Part shown: in pieces, positions 35,218 through 45,714 of the stretch
Layout of the letters: each line of letters starts with the position of its first letter
Position numbering within the stretch: the first letter of the stretch is position 1
NCBI GenBank assembly: GCA_029212365.1
Contig: JARGOC010000023.1
Span: 1 to 55,185 of the forward strand
Origin: Roseovarius sp.
GTDB lineage: Bacteria; Pseudomonadota; Alphaproteobacteria; Rhodobacterales; Rhodobacteraceae
Direction: 5' to 3'
Length of the DNA: 55,185 nt
The notes under the pieces: model-generated
Seen by the model: the letters and a program-made list of their open reading frames with translations, nothing else
Told to the model about the DNA's origin: nothing
The model's database searches: none
Position numbers and translations under genes: made by a program

Positions 35218-36459
35218 TTAGCGCCTTGTATCCATAATCGAGTTCACCCAATCCACCTGACGTGGCAGGCAAATCTTGTTCAGCTCGTATTTATCAATCA
35301 TCAGCTGACGTGCCGCTTGCCCCATGCGCGCGCGCGCATCCGGGTCATCCAACAGATCCGAGACCGCTGCAACCAGCGCATCCTTGTCAAAGAAATCCAC
35401 CAACCGGCCGGTGACATCATCGGTGATCACCTCTTGCACCGGGGCCACATCCGAGGCGACGATGGCCGCCTCACAGGCCATTGCCTCCATCAGGGACCAG
35501 CTGAGCACGAACGGATAGGTCAGATAGACATGCACGCGGCTGACCTGAAGCAGGCGCAGGAACTGATCATATGGAATGCGGCCCAGATAATGCACGCGTT
35601 TCCAGTCAGCCTCGGAAATCTGGTCTTTCACCTCATCGAGGAAAATTTGTTTCCAGGTCTGCCCTTTGGGTGCACGCGCGCCATAGCTGACGTCATCACC
35701 GCCGACAATCAACACCTGTGCATTGGGGCGACGTTTTAGCAGATCGGGCAGGGCACGCATGAATTTGTGATAGCCACGGTACGGCTCAAGGTTGCGATTA
35801 ACAAAGGTGATCACCTCGTCGTCGCGCGTCACATCAATCTGCCCGTCGATGGTCAGGCGCACGTTTTTGTCAGGCGTGGCGATGGTGGTGTCGATACCAT
35901 CATGACTGACGGTGATCCTTTGGCGAAAGGCAGGTGGAAAGGTATCGGCCTGAAACTGCGTGGGGCTGATGCCCGCATCACCGAGCGGAAAATGCAAGTG
36001 ATTGTTCAGGTTTTTCAACCGGATACGCATGGCTGACGTCTGGTTTGGCTTTTCAAATTCGGGGTCAAAATTCAGATGCGGATAGCCCGACAGATGATAC
36101 AGCTCGCAGTAGAGACCAATCTTTGCCTCGGGCCAGACATCACGCAGGAACATCGATTCGCCCCAACCAGGGTGCGCCAGTATCAGATCAGGGATAAAAC
36201 CCGCCTCGCGCATCTGCACAGCAGCCCGAAAACAGGCCTCGCCGCGGGTGACCTTGGTATCCAGATCGACCAGCCAGGGGTGCACGTTTTGTCCCTTTCG
36301 ATCCGGCAGTTTATAGGGGATCAGGCGCACATTCTTCCAGACGCCGGGTTCTTTGACGCGCAACGTCAGCGCCACACAATTATGCCCTTGCGCGGCCAGC
36401 ACCGGGGCCAGATGTTTGTATTGGCCGGGGAAATTCTGGTGAATGAACAGGATTTTCAT
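35218..36459 (-). CDS. Glycosyltransferase family 4 protein
   Basis: 413-residue GT-B glycosyltransferase. The start at 36459 (MKILFIHQNFPGQYKHLAP) is a common GT4 N-terminus. The C-terminal donor domain has VNRNLEPYRGYHKFMRALPD, VLIVGGDDVSYG, the RIPYDQFLRLLQVSRVHVYL strand and the E-x7-E-like region SLMEAMACEAAIVASDVAPVQEVI. It probably acts on a cell-surface polysaccharide or lipid. It lies inside what is usually a DUF3576-leuS unit and points the other way, which suggests insertion or rearrangement. The neighbours give no pathway. Confidence 0.92.
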   Translation of the reverse strand: MKILFIHQNFPGQYKHLAPVLAAQGHNCVALTLRVKEPGVWKNVRLIPYKLPDRKGQNVHPWLVDLDTKVTRGEACFRAAVQMREAGFIPDLILAHPGWGESMFLRDVWPEAKIGLYCELYHLSGYPHLNFDPEFEKPNQTSAMRIRLKNLNNHLHFPLGDAGISPTQFQADTFPPAFRQRITVSHDGIDTTIATPDKNVRLTIDGQIDVTRDDEVITFVNRNLEPYRGYHKFMRALPDLLKRRPNAQVLIVGGDDVSYGARAPKGQTWKQIFLDEVKDQISEADWKRVHYLGRIPYDQFLRLLQVSRVHVYLTYPFVLSWSLMEAMACEAAIVASDVAPVQEVITDDVTGRLVDFFDKDALVAAVSDLLDDPDARARMGQAARQLMIDKYELNKICLPRQVDWVNSIMDTRR

Positions 36460-36611
36460 AGGCAAGGCCGCTCGATTTATTGTTTTCTTGGTTATAAGCG
36501 GCGCGATTGGCGCTGCATAGGCCCGCAATTCATCCCTTTGCACTGGACCATGGCCCGTGTGTTGCCTATCACGCATGAGCAAGATGAACATGTAATTAAG
36601 GGGCCTGGCCC

Positions 36612-39155
36612 ATGTCGCGCTATTCCGCCACCGATATTGAAGCAAAATGGCAAGAGGCCTGGGACAAGGCCGATGTGTTTCGTGCTGAGCGCAGTGACGA
36701 TAAGCCCAAGTATTATGTGCTTGAGATGTTCCCATATCCGTCGGGCCGCATCCACATGGGCCATGTGCGCAACTATACGATGGGCGATGTGATCGCGCGC
36801 CATAAGCTCAGCACCGGGCACAATGTGCTGCACCCGATGGGGTGGGATGCGTTTGGGATGCCTGCTGAAAACGCGGCGATGGCCATTGGGGGCCACCCCA
36901 AGGAGTGGACCTACGCCAATATCGCCGACATGCGCGCGCAGATGAAGCCGCTTGGCCTGAGCATTGACTGGACCCGTGAATTTGCCACCTGTGACCCGGA
37001 ATATTACGGGCAACAACAGGCGTTGTTCCTTGATTTCCTTGAAAAAGGTCTGGTGTATCGCAAAAATGCCGTGGTCAACTGGGATCCGGTGGATATGACC
37101 GTTCTGGCCAATGAACAGGTGATTGACGGCAAGGGCTGGCGCTCTGGTGCGGATGTGGAAAAACGCGAGCTGACACAGTGGTTTTTCAAAATCTCCGACT
37201 TTTCCGAAGAACTGCTTGAGTCGCTTGATACGCTTGATCATTGGCCTGCCAAAGTGCGGTTGATGCAGGAAAACTGGATTGGTAAATCGCGCGGCATTGA
37301 AATCCCGTTTCAGCGCTTGGATGGCGGCGAGGCGATCACCTGCTATTCAACCCGCCCTGATACGATGCGCGGTGCCAGTTTTATTGCCATTTCGCCGGAA
37401 CATCCCGTCAGCCGTGCGTTGGCTGAAAACAACGCTGAGCTGGCTGATTTCATCACCGAAACCCGCAGGATGGACACCACCGAAGCGGCGATGGAAAAGG
37501 CCGAGAAGAAGGGCCTTGATACCGGTATCACCGTACGCCACCCGATCTATCCTGATCAGGAGTTGCCTGTCTGGGTTGGTAACTTCGTGATGATGGATTA
37601 CGGCACGGGGGCTGTCTTTGGCTGCCCGGCACATGATCAGCGTGACCTTGATTTTGCCCGCAAATACGATCTGCCCGTGCGCAATGCATTTTATATGCCG
37701 GGCACCGAGGTTGAGGTCGAAAACGAAGCGCTTGTACCAGCCAAGACCGAGCCGGTTGTCTTCATTGATCATTTTGCCGACATCAGCACTGTGACCGGCC
37801 AACAGGCGATTGACGCCACGATTGATTACTTTGAGGCGCATGATCTGGGCCAGGGTCAGGTCAAATACCGCCTGCGGGATTGGGGCCTTTCGCGCCAACG
37901 TTATTGGGGCTGCCCTATCCCTGTGGTGCATTGCGATACCTGTGGTGTGGTGCCCGAGGCCAAGGAAAACCTGCCGGTTGTTCTGCCCGATGATGTGACG
38001 TTTGATGTGCCGGGAAACCCGCTGGATCGTCACCCGACATGGCGCGATTGCACTTGCCCAAAATGCGGGGCAGCTGCCAAGCGTGAGACCGATACGATGG
38101 ACACATTCGTAGACAGCTCATGGTATTTCGCCCGCTTTACCGCGCCGCGCGCCGACACGCCGACAGACATGGCCGAGGCCAAATACTGGATGAACGTTGA
38201 CCAGTATATCGGCGGGATTGAACACGCCATTCTGCACCTTTTGTATTCGCGCTTCTTTGCCCGTGCGATGCACATTTGCGGCCACCTGCCGGAAAGTGCG
38301 AAAGAACCGTTTGACGCACTGTTTACCCAAGGCATGGTCACCCACGAGATTTATCAGACGCCTGGCACCAATGGCCGTCCAGTGTATCATCTGCCCGAAG
38401 ATGTGAGTGACGGAAAACTGGCCGATGGCACTGATGTTGAAATCATCCCCTCGGCCAAAATGTCGAAATCCAAGAAAAATGTGGTCGATCCGGTCAGCAT
38501 CATCTCGGCCTATGGCGCGGATACCGCGCGCTGGTTCGTGCTGTCCGACAGCCCGCCCGAACGGGACGTCGAATGGACTGCTTCGGGGGCCGAAGCCGCG
38601 TTTAAACACCTTTCCCGTGTGCACCGCATTTGTACAGAAATTGCCACCAGCGACGCCAGCGAGACGGCCACGCAAGAGGCCGATGAGCAGCTTTTGCGTG
38701 AAATGCACAAGGCCATCCATGATGTGAGCGTGGGCGTAGAGAGCTTTGGCTTCAACGCCGCCATCGCCAAGCTTTATGGCTTCACCAACACGCTGTCCAA
38801 ATCGCAGGCCGGGGCAGGGACCAAACAACTGGCCGCAAAGGCGCTTGCACAGTTGATGGCACCCATGACACCACATTTATCCGAAGACCTGTGGCAATTG
38901 CTGGGGGGGGAAGGGCTGATCATTCACGCACCATGGCCCGTCGCAGATGCGGCAATGTTGGTCGACGACACCATCACCCTGCCCATTCAGATCAACGGCA
39001 AACGCCGCGCGGAAATCAGCGTGCCGCAGGATATGGACAAGGCAGAGGTTGAAAAACTGGCCCTTGCCCATCATGCTGTGATCAAGGCGCTGGATGGGGC
39101 CCAGCCCAAAAAGGTGATCGTTGTCCCCGGACGGATCGTGAATGTCGTCGTTTAA
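36612..39155 (+). CDS. leuS: Leucyl-tRNA synthetase
   Basis: 847-residue class Ia synthetase. HIGH-type motif HMGH (residues 48-51, in [13 protein letters not shown]). The editing domain carries the TRPDT signature ([13 protein letters not shown]). The KMSKS motif is in [11 protein letters not shown] (about 616). A zinc-type insertion (HCDTCGVV and [11 protein letters not shown]) is present. Divergent from the glycosyltransferase gene. The 3' end overlaps lptE by 14 bases, making a leuS-lptE-holA operon. Confidence 0.98.
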   Translation: MSRYSATDIEAKWQEAWDKADVFRAERSDDKPKYYVLEMFPYPSGRIHMGHVRNYTMGDVIARHKLSTGHNVLHPMGWDAFGMPAENAAMAIGGHPKEWTYANIADMRAQMKPLGLSIDWTREFATCDPEYYGQQQALFLDFLEKGLVYRKNAVVNWDPVDMTVLANEQVIDGKGWRSGADVEKRELTQWFFKISDFSEELLESLDTLDHWPAKVRLMQENWIGKSRGIEIPFQRLDGGEAITCYSTRPDTMRGASFIAISPEHPVSRALAENNAELADFITETRRMDTTEAAMEKAEKKGLDTGITVRHPIYPDQELPVWVGNFVMMDYGTGAVFGCPAHDQRDLDFARKYDLPVRNAFYMPGTEVEVENEALVPAKTEPVVFIDHFADISTVTGQQAIDATIDYFEAHDLGQGQVKYRLRDWGLSRQRYWGCPIPVVHCDTCGVVPEAKENLPVVLPDDVTFDVPGNPLDRHPTWRDCTCPKCGAAAKRETDTMDTFVDSSWYFARFTAPRADTPTDMAEAKYWMNVDQYIGGIEHAILHLLYSRFFARAMHICGHLPESAKEPFDALFTQGMVTHEIYQTPGTNGRPVYHLPEDVSDGKLADGTDVEIIPSAKMSKSKKNVVDPVSIISAYGADTARWFVLSDSPPERDVEWTASGAEAAFKHLSRVHRICTEIATSDASETATQEADEQLLREMHKAIHDVSVGVESFGFNAAIAKLYGFTNTLSKSQAGAGTKQLAAKALAQLMAPMTPHLSEDLWQLLGGEGLIIHAPWPVADAAMLVDDTITLPIQINGKRRAEISVPQDMDKAEVEKLALAHHAVIKALDGAQPKKVIVVPGRIVNVVV

Positions 39156-39633
39156 CCGCCGTATCTTTCTGTTTGGCACCGCCTCGGCCCTGTCGGCCTG
39201 CGGTTTCACCCCGGCCTATGGCCCGGGTGGTGGTGGCAGCCGTTTGCACGGCAATCTTCAACTGGACGAGCCGAAAACCCGCCCCGCCTATCTGTTGACC
39301 CGTCATCTTGAGGATCGGCTGGGGCGCAGCAACGGCGCACAATATGGTCTCAGCTATTCGATTGATCTGTCTGAGGCGCCTATTGCCATTTCCACCAACA
39401 ACGTGACCGCGCGCTACAATGTGCTGGGCGAGATCACCTACGCCCTGCGGGATCTGCACTCGGGGGCTGTGTTGACCTCGGGCAAGGTTGAAAACTTTAC
39501 CTCCTATTCCACGACCGGCACCACCGTGGCCACGCAGGCCTCGGAAAAAAATGCCAAGGAACGCCTGATGGTCATTCTCGGCGATCAGATCGTCACCAAC
39601 CTGTTGGCTGCTGCGTCGGACTTGCCGGCATGA
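39142..39633 (+). CDS. lptE: LPS-assembly lipoprotein LptE
   Basis: 163-residue outer-membrane lipoprotein that plugs the LptD barrel for LPS export. The signal, starting [12 protein letters not shown], ends in the lipobox ALSAC (Cys20), followed by GFTPAYGPG, the usual LptE mature start in this group. The rest is a single LptE domain. Its start lies inside the leuS 3' end (14-base overlap) and its stop overlaps holA by four bases, the widely conserved leuS-lptE-holA order. Confidence 0.94.
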   Translation: MSSFNRRIFLFGTASALSACGFTPAYGPGGGGSRLHGNLQLDEPKTRPAYLLTRHLEDRLGRSNGAQYGLSYSIDLSEAPIAISTNNVTARYNVLGEITYALRDLHSGAVLTSGKVENFTSYSTTGTTVATQASEKNAKERLMVILGDQIVTNLLAAASDLPA

Positions 39634-40655
39634 AGCTGCCCCCCCGCGACGCGCCGCGCTATTTTGCCAAGCCGGAATCGCAGCGCACTGGATTGCTGAT
39701 TTACGGCCCGGATGCCATGCGTGTGGCTTTGAAACGCCAAGAGGTGATCGCCGCCCTCATCGGCCCACAGGGTGAAGAAGAAATGCGCCTGAACCGGATT
39801 TTGGCCGCTGATCTGCGCAAAGACAAGGCGCTGCTATCGGATGCCATCAAGGCACAGGGGTTTTTCCCCGGTCCGCGCGTGGCTTTTGTTGAGGACGCAA
39901 CTGAAACCGTGGCGCCCATCATCATTGACGCGCTGAGCGACTGGCGCGAGGGCGATGCGCAGGTGATTGTCACCGCCGGGCAGCTGAAAGCCACCTCAAA
40001 GCTGCGCAAATTGTTTGAATCCCACCCGAATGCCTATGCGGCGGCGATCTATGATGACCCGCTTAGCAAGGCCGAGATCGAAGCCGAACTGGCCAAAGCT
40101 GGTTTGAACAATATCAGCGCCGAGGCGATGACTGATCTGACCGGGCTGTCCCGCAGCCTTGATCCGGGGGATTTCCGGCAAACCGTTGAAAAGATATCTC
40201 TTTACAAACTGGGGGATGACACGCCCTTGGGGTCGGACGATATCATCGCCTGTGCGCCCGGATCAACCGAGGCTGATCTGGATGACGTGTTGAACATCGT
40301 GGCCGAGGCCCGCTCGGGCGAGATAGGCCCGGTGATGCGTCGTCTGAGGGCGCAGGGCATTCAACCGGTGGGCCTGTGCATCGGGGCGACCCGGCACTTT
40401 CGTACGCTTTACGCAGCGGCGTCTGATCCGGGCGGGGCGGCCGCAGGCATTGGCCGTGTGCGCCCCCCCGTGTTTGGCCCGCGCCGCGATCGGATGCTGC
40501 GACAGGCGCAGAAATGGGGCGCGCCCAAGTTGCAGCAGGCTTTGGGTCTGTTGACTGAAACGGATTTGAAGCTGCGCTCTGCCGGGCAAACTGCACCGGA
40601 TATGGCACTGGTGGAACGGGCCTTGATCCGATTGTCGCGCTTGGCTGACCTTTAG
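39630..40655 (+). CDS. holA: DNA polymerase III subunit delta
   Basis: 341-residue clamp-loader subunit that opens the sliding clamp. Recognisable by LLIYGPDAMRVALKRQEVI near the start, AQGFFPGPRVAFVEDAT and the helical third domain near RPPVFGPRRDRMLRQAQKW. It is start-coupled to lptE (ATGA overlap) and is last in the leuS operon. Convergent with the MFS gene, 46 bases away, with no obvious terminator between them. Confidence 0.95.
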   Translation: MKLPPRDAPRYFAKPESQRTGLLIYGPDAMRVALKRQEVIAALIGPQGEEEMRLNRILAADLRKDKALLSDAIKAQGFFPGPRVAFVEDATETVAPIIIDALSDWREGDAQVIVTAGQLKATSKLRKLFESHPNAYAAAIYDDPLSKAEIEAELAKAGLNNISAEAMTDLTGLSRSLDPGDFRQTVEKISLYKLGDDTPLGSDDIIACAPGSTEADLDDVLNIVAEARSGEIGPVMRRLRAQGIQPVGLCIGATRHFRTLYAAASDPGGAAAGIGRVRPPVFGPRRDRMLRQAQKWGAPKLQQALGLLTETDLKLRSAGQTAPDMALVERALIRLSRLADL

Positions 40656-40701
40656 GGATGCATGCCACCCAAAATTGAACACCTCCGCGCCGGGGCACTG
40701 A

Positions 40702-41919
40702 TCATGGGTCCAACCGCACCCGCCGTGCGGCCACTGCCAAGGTTGCAAACACCACAAGTGCCGCCACGATGTACCACACCAGAAGGGCCCGGATTTCGCC
40801 GTAAGCCATCTGCCCCACGTCCGAACTGGCGAAGGAGGCAAAATACAGCGTTGTGGCCAGCATGATCCGGCCCACGAAACTTTCCAGTGACAGATAGGTG
40901 GCACGCATATCGCTGGGCAACTCGGGCTGAATACGGGCCATGACAAACGGCGTGGACAGCGAATCTGGCACCATGCGCAAAAACAAAAAGGCAATGGCCA
41001 GCATCGAGTTGGTCAGGGCCAGAATGCCCATCAATCCGATTTGAATGCCAAAGGCCAGCAGCAGGATCGCATGTAGGCCCAACCATCGCCGTATCCGTAG
41101 TGCAATGATTGAGGTGGCAACAGATATCAGCATCATGAGGGCACTCACCATCCCGCTGATCATCGGGGCATTGCCTTCAAGCCCACGCGTGACCAGAGCC
41201 TCAAAAATGTAAGGTTGCCCAAAGACATAGATCACATGGCTGCAGGCATACATCACCGTGCTCAGCACAAAGAGCCAATTCAGAACCGGGGTGCTGAAGG
41301 CGATGCGCAACAGTTTCAGCTGGCGGGCAACAGGCGGTGTGGCCCCATTTGCGCGCGGGGGTTCGTGCAAGCCCACGACCAACAGCAGCATTGCAATGGC
41401 GCTGATCGTGCCCGCATAGAATGGGGCGGTTTGCGCGATCTGCGCCAATACCCCGCCGATGACTGCGGACATCGCCAATGCCACAAAGGAAAACCGCCAG
41501 ACCTTCAGCTCTTGGGTTTCGACCTCCTTTGTGCGGCCCTCAGCGTACAGGGATTCATACAAAAGAGATGAGCCCGTGCCCGACGAAAAGGCGGTTGCTG
41601 CCCCAATCAATACCTGAGCTATGGCAAAGGCCAAAAAGCTGGTCCCGGTGGCCAGCAAAACCGCGCCCGCGACGCCGCAGCTGGCCGATGCCATCAATGT
41701 TATCCGTCGCCCCAACCGGTCGGACATATAGCCCGATGGCACCTCAAGCACGGTGACTGCAATGTCAAAAACAACATACAGCAAAATGGCCTGCGCCGCT
41801 GACAAGGTATTTTGGAAATATAAAAACCAGACCGCCTGCCAAAACACCAACCCTTGGGCAAATGCCACCCAAGGGTATAGTGTCAGATTGCGGGCTGTGC
41901 TGGTGGCAAACAATGCCAC
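40702..41919 (-). CDS. Major facilitator superfamily transporter
   Basis: 405-residue transporter with about 12 hydrophobic helices. The MFS loop 2-3 signature reads GYMSDRLGRR, and the first half has VFDIAVTVLEVPSGYM. The start is a GTG (41919), directly after the stop of the GFA-type gene, so the two form a unit with translation coupled across a one-base gap. The substrate cannot be inferred; it resembles poorly characterised drug or metabolite exporters. Confidence 0.9.
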   Translation of the reverse strand: MALFATSTARNLTLYPWVAFAQGLVFWQAVWFLYFQNTLSAAQAILLYVVFDIAVTVLEVPSGYMSDRLGRRITLMASASCGVAGAVLLATGTSFLAFAIAQVLIGAATAFSSGTGSSLLYESLYAEGRTKEVETQELKVWRFSFVALAMSAVIGGVLAQIAQTAPFYAGTISAIAMLLLVVGLHEPPRANGATPPVARQLKLLRIAFSTPVLNWLFVLSTVMYACSHVIYVFGQPYIFEALVTRGLEGNAPMISGMVSALMMLISVATSIIALRIRRWLGLHAILLLAFGIQIGLMGILALTNSMLAIAFLFLRMVPDSLSTPFVMARIQPELPSDMRATYLSLESFVGRIMLATTLYFASFASSDVGQMAYGEIRALLVWYIVAALVVFATLAVAARRVRLDP

Positions 41920-41920
41920 G

Positions 41921-42352
41921 TCAGTCGGCGGGAGGGGCGTAAAGGGCCAAGAATTCTGCCTCGGTCATGCGTGGGGCGTTTCCGGCAAAGCTATAGGTGT
42001 CTGGCTTGCGGTCAATAAAGATCTCACCGGCCATTTCCACGCCGCTCTGGTCGTCAAACGTGCCAAACCCAAAGTGATAGACCCCGTGATGTGGCCCCGG
42101 TGCTGTGATACGAAAGAACAGGCTGCTGCCACATGCGCTGCAAAACCCTCGTTCCCCCCAGTCGGATGATGCAAAACGTGTGAGGCTGTCCTCGCCTTCA
42201 AGCGTCACAGTGTCCGGTTGGGCTTCTACTGCAAAAAACACACCACCTGACCATTTTCGACACATGCCGCAATGGCACGCCCCGGCCTCGGGTTTGGCGT
42301 CTTTGATGGTGTATGTCACAGCGCCGCATAGGCATGAGCCGGTTTTATCCAT
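41921..42352 (-). CDS. GFA/CENP-V-family zinc protein
   Basis: 143-residue protein of the glutathione-dependent formaldehyde-activating (Gfa) fold. The two zinc sites are evident: Cys7/Cys9 in SCLCGAVTY, Cys26/Cys28/Cys31 in CHCGMCRKWSGG, and Cys71/Cys74 in FCSACGS. Family members are often annotated as S-(hydroxymethyl)glutathione synthase, but most short homologues lack proof of that activity. It is cotranscribed with the MFS gene and divergent from a glutathione S-transferase gene, so a thiol or detoxification theme is possible. Confidence 0.92.
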   Translation of the reverse strand: MDKTGSCLCGAVTYTIKDAKPEAGACHCGMCRKWSGGVFFAVEAQPDTVTLEGEDSLTRFASSDWGERGFCSACGSSLFFRITAPGPHHGVYHFGFGTFDDQSGVEMAGEIFIDRKPDTYSFAGNAPRMTEAEFLALYAPPAD

Positions 42353-42506
42353 GGGGATGTCCTTTCAGAGAAAATTGCAGTCGCTCGTACCCTAGGCCGA
42401 TTGGGTGACATATCTTGTCAGTAGCACCGAGCGGTTTTGCAGTTGCAGTTCGCCTCGAACGCGTGCAACCATCGGGTCTGTTTCACGCCCCTATAGGAGA
42501 GCCCCA

Positions 42507-43094
42507 ATGTATGAAGTCATCGGAACCAGCGCCAGTCGTGCTTTGCGCGTTATTTGGATGCTTGAGGAATTGGGTGTGCCCTACACACATATTTCGGCAA
42601 AACCTCACAGCGAGGAGGCTCTGAGCGCCAACCCCTCGGGTAAAATCCCGGCCTTGCGGGAGGGTGATGATGTGATCTGCGATTCCACCGCGATAATGAC
42701 CTATCTGAGCGATAAGCACGGGGGATTAACCGCGCCTGCCGGCACTCTTGCCCGCGCGCAGCAAGACGCAGTGACGCAAGCGATCCTGGATGATATTGAC
42801 GCGGTGCTCTGGGCCACGGCGCGGCATTCCTTCATCTTGCCATCCGAACACCGGGTGCCTGCCATCAAAGAGCCGATGAAATGGGAGTACACCCGCAATC
42901 TTGCACGGATTGAGGCGATGATGCAGGGCGATTTCGTGATGGGAGATCAGATAACGCTTCCCGATATCCTTCTGACGCATTGTCTGCGTTGGGCCGCAGT
43001 GGCCAAATTCCCAGCGCCAAGCGGTGCTTTGGCTGATTATTTGGATCGTATGCAGGCCCGTCCGGCATTTCAACGTGCTGTGGCGCTATCCTAA
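42507..43094 (+). CDS. Glutathione S-transferase
   Basis: 195-residue GST. The N-terminal thioredoxin-like domain has the catalytic-site region GTSASRALRVIWMLEELG, the cis-Pro loop NPSGKIPAL, and DSTAIMTYL (glutathione gamma-glutamyl contact). The alpha-helical domain follows (PDILLTHCLRWA). TAGGAGAG precedes the ATG at 42507; an upstream reading from 42405 is not GST-like. The 3' end overlaps the convergent flavoprotein gene by nine bases. Confidence 0.93.
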   Translation: MYEVIGTSASRALRVIWMLEELGVPYTHISAKPHSEEALSANPSGKIPALREGDDVICDSTAIMTYLSDKHGGLTAPAGTLARAQQDAVTQAILDDIDAVLWATARHSFILPSEHRVPAIKEPMKWEYTRNLARIEAMMQGDFVMGDQITLPDILLTHCLRWAAVAKFPAPSGALADYLDRMQARPAFQRAVALS

Positions 43095-44243
43095 GCGTTT
43101 GGCAGCAGCGCGCCCGGACCAAAGCCCCGTCGCCATGCAGGCGGTGATCAGATAGCCACCTGTGGGGGCCTCCCAATCCAGCATCTCGCCAGCGCCATAG
43201 GTGCCTGGGCGGCCCTTTAGCATCAATGTGTCGTCAAGAGCATCAAATCGCAGTCCACCGGCAGTTGAAATTGCCTGATCCATCGGGCTTGGGCCATCGT
43301 GGAGCACTGGCAAGGCCTTGAGAACTGGCGTCAGATCCTCGGGCAGAGGGCGGGCAAATTCCATCAGCAACGCTTGTTTTTCGGGCGTCAGTTTCAACAC
43401 TTTGCGCAGATGATTTGATTGGCTGGCCTTGCCGCGCGGACGTGACAGGCGTTGGCGGATCACATCCGCGCTCAGGTCTGGCAACAGATCAATCGTCAGT
43501 GCGGCCCCCTCACGCATCGCGCGCGACACTTCATAGAGGCCGCCGCCCTCCAACCCATTGGCGGAAATCACACATTCCCCACGAGAGCTCTGCCCACCGG
43601 CATGTAGCGCCACGCCTTTGACAGGCTGGCCAAAATGGCGTTGCATATGATCGGACCATGCGACGCGAAATCCCATGTTGGCAGGCAGGAACGGGCTGCA
43701 TTGTCCCTCAAGGTGGGCGGCCCAACCGCCATCTGATCCCAACCGTGCCCAACTGGCCCCCCCACAGGCCAATACCGTGGCGGCAGGTGTCAGGCGTTCG
43801 GCGCCGTTTGGGGTGTGAAACAGCACCGCGTCACCGTCCCAACCCTGCCAGTGCCAGCGGGTCCGCAACGTGACCCCCAAGCCATCCAGCCGCGCCAGCC
43901 ATGCGCGCAACAAGGGCGAGGCTTTCATGGATTTGGGAAACACCCGTCCCGTGCTGCCGGTGAACAAGGGCTGGCCAAGGGCCTGTGCCCAGTTTTGCAC
44001 GGCTTGGGGGCCCAATGCCTCTAGCATTGGGCGCAGATGGGGGGCATCCGCGCCATAGGCCATAAGGAACGTCTCAAACGGTTCGTCCTTGGTCAGGTTC
44101 AGGCCTGACTTGCCTGCCATCAGAAACTTGCGCGCAGGCGATGGTTTGGCCTCGGCCAGCAGAACTTTGTGCCCGGCCTGAGCCAGCGCCTCGGCCGCCA
44201 TCAGCCCGGCAGGGCCGGCCCCAATAACCAATGCGTCGCTCAT
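43086..44243 (-). CDS. HI0933/BaiN-type flavoprotein (TIGR03862 class)
   Basis: 385-residue FAD protein of the HI0933 family. It has the Rossmann motif VIGAGPAGLMAAEALAQAG at 6-24, then KFLMAGKSGLNLT (the RKxxxSGxGxCN block of the family). C-terminal blocks include AISTAGGLRFDALDDTLM and the FAD-contacting GAGEMLDWEAPTGGYLIT. Function unknown; relatives include a bile-acid reductase. Its ATG overlaps the MscS gene stop by four bases, so it is the second gene of that unit. Confidence 0.9.
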   Translation of the reverse strand: MSDALVIGAGPAGLMAAEALAQAGHKVLLAEAKPSPARKFLMAGKSGLNLTKDEPFETFLMAYGADAPHLRPMLEALGPQAVQNWAQALGQPLFTGSTGRVFPKSMKASPLLRAWLARLDGLGVTLRTRWHWQGWDGDAVLFHTPNGAERLTPAATVLACGGASWARLGSDGGWAAHLEGQCSPFLPANMGFRVAWSDHMQRHFGQPVKGVALHAGGQSSRGECVISANGLEGGGLYEVSRAMREGAALTIDLLPDLSADVIRQRLSRPRGKASQSNHLRKVLKLTPEKQALLMEFARPLPEDLTPVLKALPVLHDGPSPMDQAISTAGGLRFDALDDTLMLKGRPGTYGAGEMLDWEAPTGGYLITACMATGLWSGRAAAKRLG

Positions 44244-45565
44244 GAGGTCGGTGGCTCGTTGCCGTTCAGCCCGACATGATGCACCACACGCTGAGGGAAC
44301 GGAATTTCGATATCATGCGCCTTGAGCGCGTTCCAGATGGCAAACAGAACCTGCGGGGCAAACCGGTTTTTGCCGTCGTCGATACCGTTGACCCAATACT
44401 CCACCGCAAAATCCACGCCGCTATCGCCAAAGGCGCGCAGCTCGCAGTCCGGTTTATCAGGTGTTTGCAGCACAAAGGGCAGGGCACATACGGCCTCTTC
44501 GATGATATCAGGTACCAGGTTGATATCCGTGTCATAGCTGACCGAAAAGGGGGCCTCGTAGCGGTTGGCCTTGCCTTGATCTGAATAATTGGTGACGCGC
44601 GAGGTGATAAAATCCTCGTTTGGCACCACAATCCAGCGGCCATCGAAGGTCTCAAGTATCATTGCACGCGCGGTGGTTTTGACAATGGTGCCGGCTTCCC
44701 CATCCAGGGAAACGTAATCGCCAACCGTGGCTTGCCCCTCCAGCAACAGGATCACACCCGAGATGAAATTGGCCGCGATTTTTTGCAGGCCAAATCCAAG
44801 CCCCACGCCAATGGCACCTCCCAGAACGGCCAGAGATGTCAGGCTGATGCCCATGATGTTCATCAACACCAGAAAGGCTGCGCCAAAGATCGCAATCTCG
44901 GCTGCTTTTGAGGCCAGCTGCCGGGTGGCCGGGGGCATTTCCTGTTGTGCGTTAATGTAGTTGGAGGACTGATCATTTGACCAGCGTCCCAGCCAGAAAA
45001 TCACGCTGCCAAGGGCCACGCCCTGCAGCAGCCACAGCAGGTTGAATGACATGTTGCCCAAGGGCACGATGGTGGTTTCAAGGGCCTGAGCGGCCACACT
45101 CAGTAGGCCAACCGCATGGAGAGCGGTGACCGGAATAAGAATGAATTTGCCCAGCAACTTTAGGAACACATCCTTCAGGATGCGGTGCACCAATATATAG
45201 GCGGCCAAAAGCAGGAACAGCCGGTTGCCAAAGGCGATGACCGCGCCGGAATCAAATATCGAGCGGATCACACCTTCGCCTGCCGCGGTTAGCCCATAGG
45301 CCAGCAGTGGTAACAGCAGTGGCACAAACACCAGCACAAAGCGCCGGGCAGACGCAAAGATCGATTGGCTGTCGTTTGCGGGGGTCAGCATACGCCTGAG
45401 CGTCGGTTTGATCAGTCGGCTGATCAACAGGGCCAGCACATAGGCTGCCACCAGAACGGCAAACTGAGACCAGGCGGCCGGGCTCATCACCCAGGTTTTG
45501 GCGATGTCCCATGCCTGCAAGCCATAGTCCCACGCCTGGGTCACAAATTCCGGCTGATTTTCCAT
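44240..45565 (-). CDS. MscS-family mechanosensitive ion channel
   Basis: 441-residue channel. Four or five hydrophobic helices precede the pore helix GGAIGVGLGFGLQKIAANFISG. The MscS beta domain follows (GDYVSLDGEAGTIVKTTARAMILETFDGRWIVVPNEDFIT), then the C-terminal cytoplasmic cage region (about 330-441). It probably releases osmolytes under hypo-osmotic shock. The start at 45565 (MENQPEFVTQAW) is the only reasonable one. It is followed, with four bases of overlap, by the HI0933-type gene. Confidence 0.94.
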   Translation of the reverse strand: MENQPEFVTQAWDYGLQAWDIAKTWVMSPAAWSQFAVLVAAYVLALLISRLIKPTLRRMLTPANDSQSIFASARRFVLVFVPLLLPLLAYGLTAAGEGVIRSIFDSGAVIAFGNRLFLLLAAYILVHRILKDVFLKLLGKFILIPVTALHAVGLLSVAAQALETTIVPLGNMSFNLLWLLQGVALGSVIFWLGRWSNDQSSNYINAQQEMPPATRQLASKAAEIAIFGAAFLVLMNIMGISLTSLAVLGGAIGVGLGFGLQKIAANFISGVILLLEGQATVGDYVSLDGEAGTIVKTTARAMILETFDGRWIVVPNEDFITSRVTNYSDQGKANRYEAPFSVSYDTDINLVPDIIEEAVCALPFVLQTPDKPDCELRAFGDSGVDFAVEYWVNGIDDGKNRFAPQVLFAIWNALKAHDIEIPFPQRVVHHVGLNGNEPPTS

Positions 45566-45714
45566 ACCACACCCTTTTGATCGAAAACGCTTGGTATTTG
45601 CGTTGTTATCCGCATCGTCATGCCTGTCTCAGTGGCAAGGCGCAAGATATTCAAATGCCCAAGTGGATCTGCGAGTGGCGCAATAGCCGCCATGGTCAGG
45701 GCTTTTGGCAGGGT

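Noticed and set aside
38908..38915. Run of eight G in leuS as a phase-variation tract
   Set aside because: Shorter than the topA run and within the range expected for Gly/Leu codons in GC-rich DNA; no sign of frameshift.
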